Of a stretch of 64,000 bases of DNA, positions 43,307 to 53,098 are shown piece by piece. The position numbers were made by a program, and so were the translations under genes. The stretch is from contig CAYPYD010000006.1 of NCBI GenBank assembly GCA_964415195.1, positions 1 to 64,000 on the forward strand, in the 5' to 3' direction. Within the stretch, counting starts at the first letter, position 1. Each line of letters begins with the position of its first letter. The DNA comes from WTXA01 sp964415195. GTDB taxonomy: Bacteria; Bacillota; TC1. The notes beneath the pieces are model-generated. The model worked only from the letters and a program-made list of their open reading frames with translations. It ran no database searches and was not told the origin of the DNA.

Positions 43307-45850
43307 CTACTTATCCCTATTAAAGAACTTGAATACCTCAACAAATAAAAGCATAAGAAATGATAAAACAGCTACAATCACCCACTGCCACATATTCAAA
43401 GCAGTTAAACCAAAAAGTCTACTAATTGGAGTAATCAAGACAACTGACAACTGCATCAATAATCCACCACCAAAACTCAACCACAACATAGGATGAGCCT
43501 TAACCTTAATATTGAATATACTATCCGACCTACTTTGAAAACCAAGAGATGCAAACAACTGCGCTGCACCTAAAGTAACAAACGCCATAGTAGTTGCTAC
43601 AATACCATCATTAAAAATATAAAAACCAATATAGTAAGCACCTAAAGCCAAGAGAGCTTCCATAATACCCATAAACCCAATAACCAAAATATTTCTACGA
43701 GTAAAAATAGAACCCCTACTGTCTCTTGGAGGTCGAACCATAATATCCTTTTCAGAAGGTTCCACACCTAGAGCTAACGCAGGCATAGAATCAGTAACCA
43801 AATTTATCCATAATATATGAACAGGAGACAAGAACCTCCAACCAATTACAGTAGCAACTAAAATGGCTACTACTTCACCAGCATTACTAGATAATAAGAA
43901 ACTAATAGTTTTTTGGATATTATCGAAGATTCTACGACCCTCACGAACTGCTACTACTATGGTAGCAAAATTATCATCAGTTAGAACCATATCAGAAGCC
44001 CCCTTAGAGACCTCAGTACCAGTTATCCCCATACCAACACCAATATCGGCTGTTTTAAGAGCAGGCGCATCATTTACACCATCTCCAGTCATAGCCACAA
44101 TCATACCCTTACTTTGCCAAGTATTAACAATCCTCACCTTATCATCTGGAGACACCCTAGCATAAACACCAATATGCTCTATCTCCTTATTAAACTCATC
44201 ATCAGACATCAAGGACAACTCAGCACCAGTTATAGCATAACGCCCTTCATCTAATAAACCAATATCCCTGGCAATTGCCATAGCTGTAATCTTATGATCT
44301 CCAGTAATCATAACTGGAATAATATCAGCAGTTCTACAATCCTTAATAGCCAAAAGAACCTCTTCTCTTGGAGGATCAATCATCCCAACCAAGCCAACAA
44401 ACTCCAGATCATTTTCCAAGGTGAGACTGACTGCTCCATCATGAGAATGAAGATCCCTATAACCAAAGGCCAATACTCTTAAAGCTTTGTTTGCCATTCT
44501 CTCATTTTCTTGATTTATCTCAGATTTTTGTTCAGCTGTAATATTAAACGAATCAAGCATATTATCAACAGCACCCTTAACAAAAATTCTGTGCTTATCT
44601 TCTAGTTCGATAACTACACTAGATTTCTTTCTCACAGAATCAAAAGGAATCTCACCATCTCTTACCCTTTCATCTATATGATTTTTATTTATATGATCCT
44701 TATCTAATAGATAATCTAGCAGAGCACTTTCAGTAGGATCACCCATTAATTTACCTTTTTCATTTAGAACCGAGTCATTACAATGAAGCATAGCCTCAAA
44801 TAACAAATCATCATCTTTGCTATATATTTCCATAACAGTCATCTTATTTTGAGTCAAAGTACCAGTCTTATCAGAACAAATCACTTGAGTTCCACCTAAA
44901 GTCTCCACAGCAGGAAGTTTTCTGATTATCGCACCCTTGCCAGCTAGCTTTGACATACCAAGTGCAAGAACAATAGTTATTACAGCTACCATACCTTCAG
45001 GAATTGCGGCCACAGCCAATGATACAGCAATTAGAAACGAATCTAACAAGTCGCTGCCGGAGAGAAAACCAATAAGAAAAATAAGGATGGCAATAAATAT
45101 AACTCCAATAGAAATATAGTTGGACAACTGATTTAATTTTTTCTGTAAAGGAGTTTTTTCTTTTTCTTCTTTACTCAATGACTTGGCAATATAACCCATT
45201 TGAGTATTAATGCCTGTTGCCGAGATAACACCTTTACCTCTTCCATAATTAACAGCTGTACCCATAAAAGCCATATTATCTCTATCACCTATACTTGCAG
45301 CTTCAGGCATAATATCAATAACCTTTTCCTCAGCTACAGACTCTCCAGTCAAGGTAGACTCATCAATTTTTAGAGAAAAAGATTCGAATAACCTTATATC
45401 TGCTGGAACTGTATCTCCAGCATTAAGCAACACTATATCACCAGGAACCAATTCATGACTTAATACCTTTTTGGGAATACCGTTCCTTAGAACCATGGCA
45501 TGAGGAGCAGCCATTTTCTTCAAAGCAGCTAAAGCTTCTTCAGCTTTGTATTCTTGAACAGTGCCCAAAATAGAATTAAGGACAACAACAAACAAAATTA
45601 TAGCAGCATCTACCCACTCACCAAGAAAACCAGAAATTCCACCAGCAATGATAAGAATCCAAATCATAAAATCTGAAAACTGACTTAAAAAAATCCTAAT
45701 AAGACCTTTCTTTTTGCCAGTCGGTAATTGATTTAATCCAAATTCTTCTAATCTTTTAGCAGCTTCCTGATCAGTTAAACCTTCTCTAGTACTATCTACT
45801 ATATCTAAGCAGTTATCAATACTATTACAATAAAACTTATTCTTATCCAT
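43307..45850 (-). CDS. Calcium-translocating P-type ATPase (PMCA/SERCA type)
   Basis: 847 residues from the ATG at 45850, which GAGGGAG precedes; an ATG five codons upstream overlaps that ribosome site. Phosphorylation motif DKTGTLTQN near 327-335, actuator LTGES near 167-171, hinge MTGDGVNDAPALK near 600. Transmembrane helix 4 carries AAIPEGM, with PEGM where PEGLP is common, and helix 6 has NLVTDSMPALALG. Ten helices with a cation-ATPase N- and C-domain. Likely exports Ca2+ (or Mn2+) from the cytosol. Confidence 0.93.
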   Translation of the reverse strand: MDKNKFYCNSIDNCLDIVDSTREGLTDQEAAKRLEEFGLNQLPTGKKKGLIRIFLSQFSDFMIWILIIAGGISGFLGEWVDAAIILFVVVLNSILGTVQEYKAEEALAALKKMAAPHAMVLRNGIPKKVLSHELVPGDIVLLNAGDTVPADIRLFESFSLKIDESTLTGESVAEEKVIDIMPEAASIGDRDNMAFMGTAVNYGRGKGVISATGINTQMGYIAKSLSKEEKEKTPLQKKLNQLSNYISIGVIFIAILIFLIGFLSGSDLLDSFLIAVSLAVAAIPEGMVAVITIVLALGMSKLAGKGAIIRKLPAVETLGGTQVICSDKTGTLTQNKMTVMEIYSKDDDLLFEAMLHCNDSVLNEKGKLMGDPTESALLDYLLDKDHINKNHIDERVRDGEIPFDSVRKKSSVVIELEDKHRIFVKGAVDNMLDSFNITAEQKSEINQENERMANKALRVLAFGYRDLHSHDGAVSLTLENDLEFVGLVGMIDPPREEVLLAIKDCRTADIIPVMITGDHKITAMAIARDIGLLDEGRYAITGAELSLMSDDEFNKEIEHIGVYARVSPDDKVRIVNTWQSKGMIVAMTGDGVNDAPALKTADIGVGMGITGTEVSKGASDMVLTDDNFATIVVAVREGRRIFDNIQKTISFLLSSNAGEVVAILVATVIGWRFLSPVHILWINLVTDSMPALALGVEPSEKDIMVRPPRDSRGSIFTRRNILVIGFMGIMEALLALGAYYIGFYIFNDGIVATTMAFVTLGAAQLFASLGFQSRSDSIFNIKVKAHPMLWLSFGGGLLMQLSVVLITPISRLFGLTALNMWQWVIVAVLSFLMLLFVEVFKFFNRDK

Positions 45851-46007
45851 ATTATTCTCCCTCATCTGTAAATATATTTTAATAACGATTATATTCTATT
45901 CTTGAATTTTACTGAAATAGTTGGTTTCTAAGATACTTGCTAAGTAATGGTTTTTGATTTTCAATCCATTCCAATATTTTTATATATACTATGATTATAT
46001 CAAAAAA

Positions 46008-46028
46008 GTACTCCCTAAAAGGGAGTAC
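46008..46028 (-). terminator. Intrinsic terminator of the second hydroxylase operon
   Basis: 9-pair stem GTACTCCCT/AGGGAGTAC with a small A loop; read on the minus strand it is followed by TTTTTTG. Lies 20 bases after the stop at 46048. Confidence 0.88.
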
Positions 46029-46047
46029 CAATGAATATATTTGTTTA

Positions 46048-48300
46048 TTATTTCAATAAATTTCTTGCCTTGATTATATCTCGGATTTCTTCATTGACTA
46101 AAGGGATATTTTCAGGGTGTTCTCCTAATGCATCAGCCACAGCATTAACTATAGTCTGAGCTACAGGTACTGTCGCACATTCACCGATGCTCTTTGCTCC
46201 AAAAGCTCCACCATTATCTCCTGTTTCAATAAAAGCAACCTTGACCCTAGGCATGTCATTAGCTTTCAACATTGTATACTTTTTCAAATTATTCTGAACA
46301 AGTCTACCATCCACATCAAAAATCATTTTTTCCTTCAAAGCAAATCCTATACCCATCTGGATGCCACCTTCAAGCTGACCTTCAATGCCCATTCTATTAA
46401 TTACCGTACCAGCATCATGAACTGCTACATAGTCTGTAACTTTAACGTCACCGGTTTCCTTATTAATTTCTACCTCGGCAAAATGGGCTCCGTAGGAATT
46501 CCTGACAGCAATTGAGTGATGATCTATAAGGACGCTCAATTCCTTCTGCAGTACTGACTGAGCGTACATGGCAATATCTTCGAAGGTACCTAGCAGTCTG
46601 TCACTAAGCCAGATCTTACTATCTTTTATATAAATAGCTTCCTTAAGAACATTGTATTTTTGAACTGCAGTTTCTAATATCAGATCCTTCATTGCCATAC
46701 CCAGCTTATAGGCGCCCTGTCCTTGAACAAAAACACCTCTGCTCCCAAGATCACCAAGGTTCCATGGACAAGTCTCCGTATCCACTTGGACAGTTTCAAT
46801 ATTATCAAAATCAGTACCTAAAACCTCGCAGATTATCATTTTTTGTGAAGTAAAGGGACCATGACCCATGTCATGACTTGCTGCTGAATAAATAAGGGAA
46901 CCATCTTCATTAAGCCTTAACAGTAGATTTATACAATCTTGATGAGCAGGATAAACTCCATTACCATGTGCACCAATCCCTACACCCATACCTCTAATTA
47001 AGTTACTGTTATTCTTATTGAACTTATCAATACGCTTCCTTCTTTCATCCCATTCAAATAGCTCGCCACCTTTTGAAAGACATGTCTTTAGTTCCGGATT
47101 GCCGAATAATAGCAGGTCTTCCTCCTTATTGTCACGAATATTCTTCATCAATAAATCTATTGGATCCATATTTAATGTTTTAGCTATTTTATCTATATGA
47201 ATCTGTATTCCTAGAAATGCCTGAGGACCGCCAAATCCTCTCATCGCACCTGCTATAGGCAGATTTGTCAGAACAGTATTTCCAGTAAATCTTAAAGGAT
47301 ACTTATATGCCTTCATTAATTTACTACTCATTGCCCAGATAATGTTTACTCCTGAACCTACATAGCCTCCTGTATTAATAAGAATCTTAAAGTCGGTGGC
47401 TAATATCGTACCATCCTTGTTTACTCCCGACCTGATCTTTATAGTTGAACCATGTCTGGTTCTTGAAGCAATCATACTCTCTTTTCTTGATAGAACAATC
47501 TTGACAGGTCTTCTAACTTTCATTGAAGCACCAATTGCAACTAATTCTGTTATTAATTCCAGCTTCCCACCGAAGGATCCTCCCATTGTCGGTTGAATAA
47601 CTCTTATTTTATTAAGAGGCATTCCATATACATCGGCAATTATTGCCCTGATTGCAAATGAATTTTGAGTTGTTGTGTATACATTAATCTTTCCTGTCCT
47701 ATATTCTCCAATAACACTATATGTTTCAATTGATATATGATTTACTATAGGTGTCTTAATTTTATCTTCAAACACAAAATCAGCCTTGTTTATAAGTTCG
47801 TCTACACTATCTTGTGAAGGTCCTGCGGATACTGTAGCAACCAGGTTATCCAGACCTTCATGTATTTTATCTTCTCTTTGAATTGATTCCTCTTCATCAA
47901 ATACTGGAGTGTATGCCTCATATTCTACCTTCACAAGTTTTAATGCCCTTTCAGCTATTTCAAGGCTTTCTGCAACTATTACTCCGATTCTATCTCCAAC
48001 AAACCTTACTGTTTCAGACAATACAGTTTCTGTCTTTATTACTTCCTGTCCCTTAAATTCCATGGCACTGTTATATTTTTCCTCAGGAAAATCCTTATAG
48101 GTCAATATATCCAGTACACCATCGATTTTCAAAGCATCTTCAAAGTCTATTGACTTAACCTTACCATAGGCTATGGAGGATAGTATCAACTTTCCATAAC
48201 ACATATTTGATAATTTTATGTCTGCTGTATATATAGCTTCCCCTGTAGCCTTTGCTAGGGCATCATGGATAGGTACCTTTGTTCCAATGATTCTGTTCAT
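46048..48300 (-). CDS. Molybdenum hydroxylase large subunit (xanthine dehydrogenase family)
   Basis: 750 residues. Residues 1-130 form the small-domain start with ATGEAIYTADI and DGVLDILTYKDFP. The cofactor-binding GGSFGGK is near 240, AGAMRGFGGPQAFLG near 350-364, GHGPFTSQK near 475 and the base Glu in FGAKSIGECATVP near 705-717. It hydroxylates a purine or related N-heterocycle using molybdopterin. It starts directly after the 2Fe-2S subunit stop (48301). The FAD subunit of classical Xdh is not present here. Confidence 0.9.
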   Translation of the reverse strand: MNRIIGTKVPIHDALAKATGEAIYTADIKLSNMCYGKLILSSIAYGKVKSIDFEDALKIDGVLDILTYKDFPEEKYNSAMEFKGQEVIKTETVLSETVRFVGDRIGVIVAESLEIAERALKLVKVEYEAYTPVFDEEESIQREDKIHEGLDNLVATVSAGPSQDSVDELINKADFVFEDKIKTPIVNHISIETYSVIGEYRTGKINVYTTTQNSFAIRAIIADVYGMPLNKIRVIQPTMGGSFGGKLELITELVAIGASMKVRRPVKIVLSRKESMIASRTRHGSTIKIRSGVNKDGTILATDFKILINTGGYVGSGVNIIWAMSSKLMKAYKYPLRFTGNTVLTNLPIAGAMRGFGGPQAFLGIQIHIDKIAKTLNMDPIDLLMKNIRDNKEEDLLLFGNPELKTCLSKGGELFEWDERRKRIDKFNKNNSNLIRGMGVGIGAHGNGVYPAHQDCINLLLRLNEDGSLIYSAASHDMGHGPFTSQKMIICEVLGTDFDNIETVQVDTETCPWNLGDLGSRGVFVQGQGAYKLGMAMKDLILETAVQKYNVLKEAIYIKDSKIWLSDRLLGTFEDIAMYAQSVLQKELSVLIDHHSIAVRNSYGAHFAEVEINKETGDVKVTDYVAVHDAGTVINRMGIEGQLEGGIQMGIGFALKEKMIFDVDGRLVQNNLKKYTMLKANDMPRVKVAFIETGDNGGAFGAKSIGECATVPVAQTIVNAVADALGEHPENIPLVNEEIRDIIKARNLLK

Positions 48301-48774
48301 TTAACATGTCTCCTTAATTTTTTTTGATGCCAGCATGACTGCATCAACTATTTTAACGTAGCCTGTACATCTGCAGAGGTTATTTGACAATGCCTCTCTT
48401 ATTTCATCTTCTGTCGGATTAAGGTTTTGATCTAGCAATGCCTTTGTGGTTACTATCATCCCTGGAGTACAAAATCCACATTGTACAGCTCCCGCCTCAA
48501 CATATGCTTCCTGGATAGGGTGGGGTCTGTCGCTGTCGCCGATTCCTTCTATAGTGATTATTTCCTTACCTTCCATTTTAAGGGCTAGTAATGTACATGA
48601 GTTTTTAGCCTGACCATCTATCAGGACCTTGCAGGCCCCGCAATCTGATGTTCCGCAACCTTCCTTAGTACCGGTCAGTCCTAATACCTCCCTGAGAACA
48701 TAAAGAAGGGTCCATTTTTCTTCAATATTCAAGTTGTATGTTATATTATTGATTTTTAATTTGCATTCTTTCAT
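48301..48774 (-). CDS. 2Fe-2S subunit of a molybdenum hydroxylase
   Basis: 157 residues from the ATG at 48774, where GGGAG lies 11 bases upstream; an earlier in-frame ATG at 48792 lacks a ribosome site. The N-terminal plant-ferredoxin cluster uses C40, C45, C48 and C60 (EGCGTSDCGAC), and the C-terminal helical cluster uses C99, C102, C134 and C136 (CGFC and CRC). All eight ligands are there. Passes electrons from the molybdenum site. Directly upstream of the large subunit gene. Confidence 0.93.
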   Translation of the reverse strand: MKECKLKINNITYNLNIEEKWTLLYVLREVLGLTGTKEGCGTSDCGACKVLIDGQAKNSCTLLALKMEGKEIITIEGIGDSDRPHPIQEAYVEAGAVQCGFCTPGMIVTTKALLDQNLNPTEDEIREALSNNLCRCTGYVKIVDAVMLASKKIKETC

Positions 48775-48836
48775 ATTTTCATCTGCTCCCATTTATCATC
48801 AATTTTCAGATTTATTAATAACGTTTTATCACCTGC

Positions 48837-48865
48837 ATATTAACCTAATAAACATATATTGTCAA
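48837..48865 (-). promoter_or_regulatory. Promoter of the 2Fe-2S/large subunit operon
   Basis: Minus strand: -35 TTGACA (48860-48865), 17-base spacer, -10 TAATAT (48837-48842). The stretch ATATTGACAA and the ATATGTTT in the spacer are identical to the BMP gene promoter at 23994-24022. Gives a leader of about 55 bases. Confidence 0.75.
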
Positions 48866-48900
48866 TATTTATCTGTTTAGTATTGGAGAACACTAGACAA

Positions 48901-48933
48901 AAAGATAGTAGGCTTTATTAGCCTACTATCTTT
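48901..48933 (-). terminator. Intrinsic terminator after the first hydroxylase large subunit gene
   Basis: 13-pair stem AAAGATAGTAGGC/GCCTACTATCTTT with a 7-base loop and T-rich minus-strand tail. It separates the gene at 48984 from the next operon's promoter. Confidence 0.88.
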
Positions 48934-48983
48934 TTATCATTTTACTTTTTATAATTTTTTCATTTAATTCTATAATGTTCTAT

Positions 48984-51278
48984 TTAATTATTTATAGCTT
49001 CTAAAACTTTTTGTGGTGTAAGAGGTATAGAGTTTATTTCGATTCCTAAGGCATTTGCTACAGCATTTCTAATTGCAGGAGCAGGGGTACAAAGTGGTGG
49101 TTCACCTAAAGACTTGTTACCATATGGTCCCGTTGGATCAACAGGTTCAACAAAAGCCACCTTTAAATCTGGAACATCCATAAAAGTAGGCATCTTGTAG
49201 TCCAACAGATTATTGTTTAAAGGTTTGCCAGTCTTGGCATCATAAAGTAATTCCTCACCAATACCGTATGCTATCCCCATAGCCATGCCACCTTCAACCT
49301 GACCACTTGCTAGTATAGGATTTATAATCTTACCTGAATCATGTATATTCATAATATCAAGTATCTCAATCTTTCCAGTCAATTTATCAACCTCTACATA
49401 AGCAAGACTAGCAGTTCCAGAATAGGCTGTTGTTTGACAATTAATTGATACATCCGCTGTCAAGCAATGACCTTGATGTAGATCATAGTAGGTTTTAAGT
49501 GAAAAATCAGCTAATGACTCCAACACTTCACCAGTTTTTTTGAGAACTATACTATTGTCTACTAAATCTAGATCTATTTCCTTGTAAAATTGATTGAATA
49601 ATTTATAGGAATCTAATATCTTTTGCTTAAGTACTTCACCGGCTTTTTTAACAGCCATCCCAGCAACATAGGTCTGTCTTGAAGCGAAGGAACCTGGATC
49701 ATATGGAGAAGTATCAGTATCAGTTAATTTATCTGCATAAACCACATCATAGCTTACCCCTAAAGATTCAGCTGCCATTTGTGCCAATACTGTATCAGAA
49801 CCTTGGCCAATTTCAGTAGCACCTACCATCATTTTTATACTTCCATCCTGATTAAGAACAAGTCTACAACCTGATGCTTCTATAGAAGGTGAATGTGGTC
49901 TGGTATTGGATGCATACATTAATGATCCAATGCCTAAACCTCTTTTTTTATCAACGTTATTCGTATTAAACAATTTGGCAGCTTCATTTTTCTCTTTCCA
50001 TCCAAATGTATCCCTGCCAACTCGCAAACATTCTGCCAGTTCATTGGTATAGAATTTAACATGGGTTCCGTGACACATTTCTCCAGACCTACCAACGTTT
50101 TTCATCTGAAATTCTAATTGGTCAATTCCAAGTTCACTACAAGCTTTAGCTACTAGTGCGTTTAATGCAAAAGCTGCTTGTGGTGTTCCATAACCTCTCA
50201 TAGCTCCACCAACTGCAGTATTGGTATAGACAGTTCTTGAATGTGCCCTAAAATTCTTTATATTGAATAGTTCAATGGCGGCTTCTTCACCTACAAGGGC
50301 AATTGAATGACCATGTGAAGTGTAGGCTCCATTTTGGGAAACTACATCCATTTCTATAGCTGTTATCAAATGATTTTCATCAATTGCAATTTTCATCTTA
50401 TAGTCGTTGGCATGTCTAACTCTGCTACAAACAAATAATTCCTCACGAGTCATTTCCAAAACTACAGGCTTACCCCCTACAGCCATGGACATTGCCATGA
50501 CTAATGGTTCTATGACTATGTCTTGTTTGTTTCCAAATCCCCCTCCAATAAAGGGTTTAATTACTCTGAATTTGCCAAAAGGCATATTGAAGGCATCTCC
50601 TAGTATATGTCTGCAGATGTGAGGTATTTGGGTTGATGATACACATACCCATCTATTATCTACATCCTTATAGGCGTTGGCAACCATAGTTTCCATGTGA
50701 CAATGTTGAACGGTTTGTGTATGATATTCATCTTCAAATATATACTTGGCCTCTTTGAAAGCTTTATCAACTTCACCAAATTCTGTAACTGTGTCTGCTA
50801 CCAAATTATTTGTACCGTCATGTATTTCCTTGGCCCCTGGAGCTAAGGCATCTTCGGGTCTAAGATAGAATGGCCATTCCTCATACTCTACCTTTACCTT
50901 CTTGGCTGCTTCTTCGGCTGCAAGTTCAGTTTCTGCTATTACAGCACCTATTGCGTCTCCAAAGTATCTTACTCTCCTTGTGAATATATTAGTGTCTTTC
51001 TTGTCCTGGAATTTTTTTAGAAGTTTGTGTGGATGTCCAGCTGTTGAGTATTGATGTTCTGGCACATCATCTGCTGTCATTATCTTTACAACTCCAGGAA
51101 CTTTTAAGGCATCTTCTAAATTGTAGCTAATTACTCGGCCATGAGCTATTTTGCTTCTAACTACTTTACCGTATAGAAGATTATGCATAGGTATGTCCCT
51201 TGTATACTCAGCTTTACCTGTGACTTTTGCTTCCGCATCCCATCTGGTTTGGCTGGTTCCTACTACCTTAAAGTCCAT
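48984..51278 (-). CDS. Molybdenum hydroxylase large subunit (xanthine dehydrogenase family), single gene
   Basis: 764 residues, longer than but clearly related to the protein at 46048. Start WDAEAKVTGKAEYTRDIPMHNLLYGKVVRS; cofactor loop IGGGFGNK near 245; GGAMRGYGTPQAAFA near 355; GATEIGQGSDTVLAQ near 495; base Glu in YGNKSLGEPPLC near 727-738. Its operon has no iron-sulfur or FAD gene, so it may borrow the 2Fe-2S subunit next door. GGAGGTGTCG precedes the ATG. Purine or nicotinate-like substrates possible. Confidence 0.88.
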   Translation of the reverse strand: MDFKVVGTSQTRWDAEAKVTGKAEYTRDIPMHNLLYGKVVRSKIAHGRVISYNLEDALKVPGVVKIMTADDVPEHQYSTAGHPHKLLKKFQDKKDTNIFTRRVRYFGDAIGAVIAETELAAEEAAKKVKVEYEEWPFYLRPEDALAPGAKEIHDGTNNLVADTVTEFGEVDKAFKEAKYIFEDEYHTQTVQHCHMETMVANAYKDVDNRWVCVSSTQIPHICRHILGDAFNMPFGKFRVIKPFIGGGFGNKQDIVIEPLVMAMSMAVGGKPVVLEMTREELFVCSRVRHANDYKMKIAIDENHLITAIEMDVVSQNGAYTSHGHSIALVGEEAAIELFNIKNFRAHSRTVYTNTAVGGAMRGYGTPQAAFALNALVAKACSELGIDQLEFQMKNVGRSGEMCHGTHVKFYTNELAECLRVGRDTFGWKEKNEAAKLFNTNNVDKKRGLGIGSLMYASNTRPHSPSIEASGCRLVLNQDGSIKMMVGATEIGQGSDTVLAQMAAESLGVSYDVVYADKLTDTDTSPYDPGSFASRQTYVAGMAVKKAGEVLKQKILDSYKLFNQFYKEIDLDLVDNSIVLKKTGEVLESLADFSLKTYYDLHQGHCLTADVSINCQTTAYSGTASLAYVEVDKLTGKIEILDIMNIHDSGKIINPILASGQVEGGMAMGIAYGIGEELLYDAKTGKPLNNNLLDYKMPTFMDVPDLKVAFVEPVDPTGPYGNKSLGEPPLCTPAPAIRNAVANALGIEINSIPLTPQKVLEAINN

Positions 51279-51308
51279 TACGACACCTCCTATTATTTAT
51301 TATCTTAT

Positions 51309-51337
51309 AGAATAGCACTTAAAGTGATGCTTTTCAA
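51309..51337 (-). promoter_or_regulatory. Promoter of the single large-subunit gene, with palindrome
   Basis: Minus strand: -35 TTGAAA (51332-51337), 17-base spacer, -10 TATTCT (51309-51314). The spacer holds CACTT-T-AAGTG (51316-51326), an 11-base palindrome in operator position. Unlike the promoter at 48837. Confidence 0.6.
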
Positions 51338-51387
51338 TAAAAAGCTCATAATTAGTATGATTTAATTTTGTATTATAGATGAAAAAA

Positions 51388-51410
51388 GAACCAAGGAAAA
51401 TCCTTGGTTC
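51388..51410 (-). terminator. Intrinsic terminator of the acc-fab operon
   Basis: 10-pair stem GAACCAAGGA/TCCTTGGTTC with a 3-base loop and six T on the minus strand, seven bases past the fabZ stop. Confidence 0.9.
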
Positions 51411-51416
51411 AAATAT

Positions 51417-51845
51417 TTAACCTATTGCGAAAGTCATATCAACATTAACTGCCAATTCATCACCAACATAGGCTTTACCTACGCCATAACCAACCGGACC
51501 TCTAATCTTAACAAGTTCAACTTCTAATCTAATAGTATCACCAGGTAAGACCTGACGTCTAAAACGACAATCCTTAATACCTGCAAACAAGGCATACTTA
51601 CCTTTAAACTCTTCCTTTGAAAGAAGAGCAATAGCACCAGCCTGAGCAAGTGATTCAACAATCAAAACACCTGGCATGATTGGTCTACCTGGAAAATGAC
51701 CCTTAAAATAGTATTCATCCTCACGAACATGCTTAAGTGCCACAATTTTGTTAGTAACTCTATCAAGTTCAATAACCTCGTCTACTAATAAAAAAGGATC
51801 TCTATGAGGAATTATCTTTTTAATATCTTCTTGATTCATAACCAT
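51417..51845 (-). CDS. fabZ: 3-hydroxyacyl-ACP dehydratase
   Basis: Removes water from 3-hydroxyacyl-ACP in fatty acid elongation. 142 residues. HRDPFLLVDEV at 14-24 and the catalytic HFPGRPIMPGVLIVESLAQ (His near 49, Glu near 63) are both present. GGAGG precedes the ATG. Last gene of the acc-fab operon. Confidence 0.96.
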   Translation of the reverse strand: MVMNQEDIKKIIPHRDPFLLVDEVIELDRVTNKIVALKHVREDEYYFKGHFPGRPIMPGVLIVESLAQAGAIALLSKEEFKGKYALFAGIKDCRFRRQVLPGDTIRLEVELVKIRGPVGYGVGKAYVGDELAVNVDMTFAIG

Positions 51846-51848
51846 GAT

Positions 51849-53087
51849 CTATTCCTCCCACTTCTTAAACAAAACAGAAGCATTATGACCACCAAAACCT
51901 AATGAATTGGAAATCGCATACTTAAGATCTTGATTAGGTCTACCAACATTAGGAACAATATCCAAATCACATTCAGGATCAGCTTCCTTATAGTTGATAG
52001 TTGCAGGAACAAACCCTTCAATCAATGACTTAATACAAACAATACCCTCAACTGCACCAGCAGCACCAAGTAAATGACCAAACATAGACTTACTTGAACT
52101 CATAGGAATCTTATAAGCATAATCACCAAAGACTCTTTTAACAGCCAAAGTTTCAGTTTTATCATTAAGTGGAGTACTAGTACCATGTGCGTTAATATAG
52201 CTAATATCTTTAGGTTCAATACCAGCAACATCTATAGCAAGTTGCATTGCTCTTGCACCTTGAGATCCATTATCACAAGGAGCGGTAATGTGGAAAGCAT
52301 CACAAGTTGTACCATAACCAGCTAACTCACCATATATTTTCGCGCCTCTTTTCAAGGCATGTTCTAATTCTTCTAATATTAAAATACCTGCACCCTCACC
52401 CATTACAAATCCACTTCTTTCTTTATCGAAAGGAATTGAACCTCTATTAGGATCATGGCTATCACTTAATGCTCTTAAATTCATGAAACCGGCTATACTC
52501 AATCTTCCAATAGAAGACTCAGTACCACCAGCAACAATAATATCTGCTCTATCACCCTTGATTGCATAAAAAGCTTCACCAATAGCATTATTACTTGAAG
52601 CACAAGCAGTAACGATATCCAGGCAAGGACCATTAGCTTTCAAGGAAATAGCAACATTACCACTAGCCATATTACCAATCATCATCGGGATAAAAAGAGA
52701 ATTAACTCTTCTTGGTCCCTTGGTTGTCAAATTCTCAATCTCTGTTTCACAGTCAGATATTCCACCAACTCCAGTAGAAACATAAACTCCCATACGATCA
52801 TGATCAAATTCACTATTACCTAAACCAGAATCAGCATAAGCTTCCTTAGCAGCAGCTACAGCAAATTGACTAAATCTAGACATCCTTTTTGCTTCTTTAA
52901 CCTCTATATAGTTTTCAGGAGAGAAATTTTTAACCTCAGCAGCTATTTTTGTCTTATAGTCAGTAGTATCAAAATTAGTTATTTCACTAATTCCACATTT
53001 GCCAATCTTAACATTATTCCAAAATTCTTCAACACCTAAACCTAGAGGATTAATTGTCCCCATTCCAGTTACTACAACTCTTCTCAT
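51849..53087 (-). CDS. fabF: 3-oxoacyl-ACP synthase II
   Basis: Condensing enzyme that extends acyl-ACP with malonyl-ACP. 412 residues from the ATG at 53087, six bases after GGAGG; an ATG four codons earlier overlaps the fabG stop and is less likely. Catalytic Cys in DIVTACASSNNA (C162) and the two histidines in INAHGTSTPLND and MFGHLLGAAG. Immediately downstream of fabG. Confidence 0.96.
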   Translation of the reverse strand: MRRVVVTGMGTINPLGLGVEEFWNNVKIGKCGISEITNFDTTDYKTKIAAEVKNFSPENYIEVKEAKRMSRFSQFAVAAAKEAYADSGLGNSEFDHDRMGVYVSTGVGGISDCETEIENLTTKGPRRVNSLFIPMMIGNMASGNVAISLKANGPCLDIVTACASSNNAIGEAFYAIKGDRADIIVAGGTESSIGRLSIAGFMNLRALSDSHDPNRGSIPFDKERSGFVMGEGAGILILEELEHALKRGAKIYGELAGYGTTCDAFHITAPCDNGSQGARAMQLAIDVAGIEPKDISYINAHGTSTPLNDKTETLAVKRVFGDYAYKIPMSSSKSMFGHLLGAAGAVEGIVCIKSLIEGFVPATINYKEADPECDLDIVPNVGRPNQDLKYAISNSLGFGGHNASVLFKKWEE

Positions 53088-53098
53088 GTTTCCCTCCA

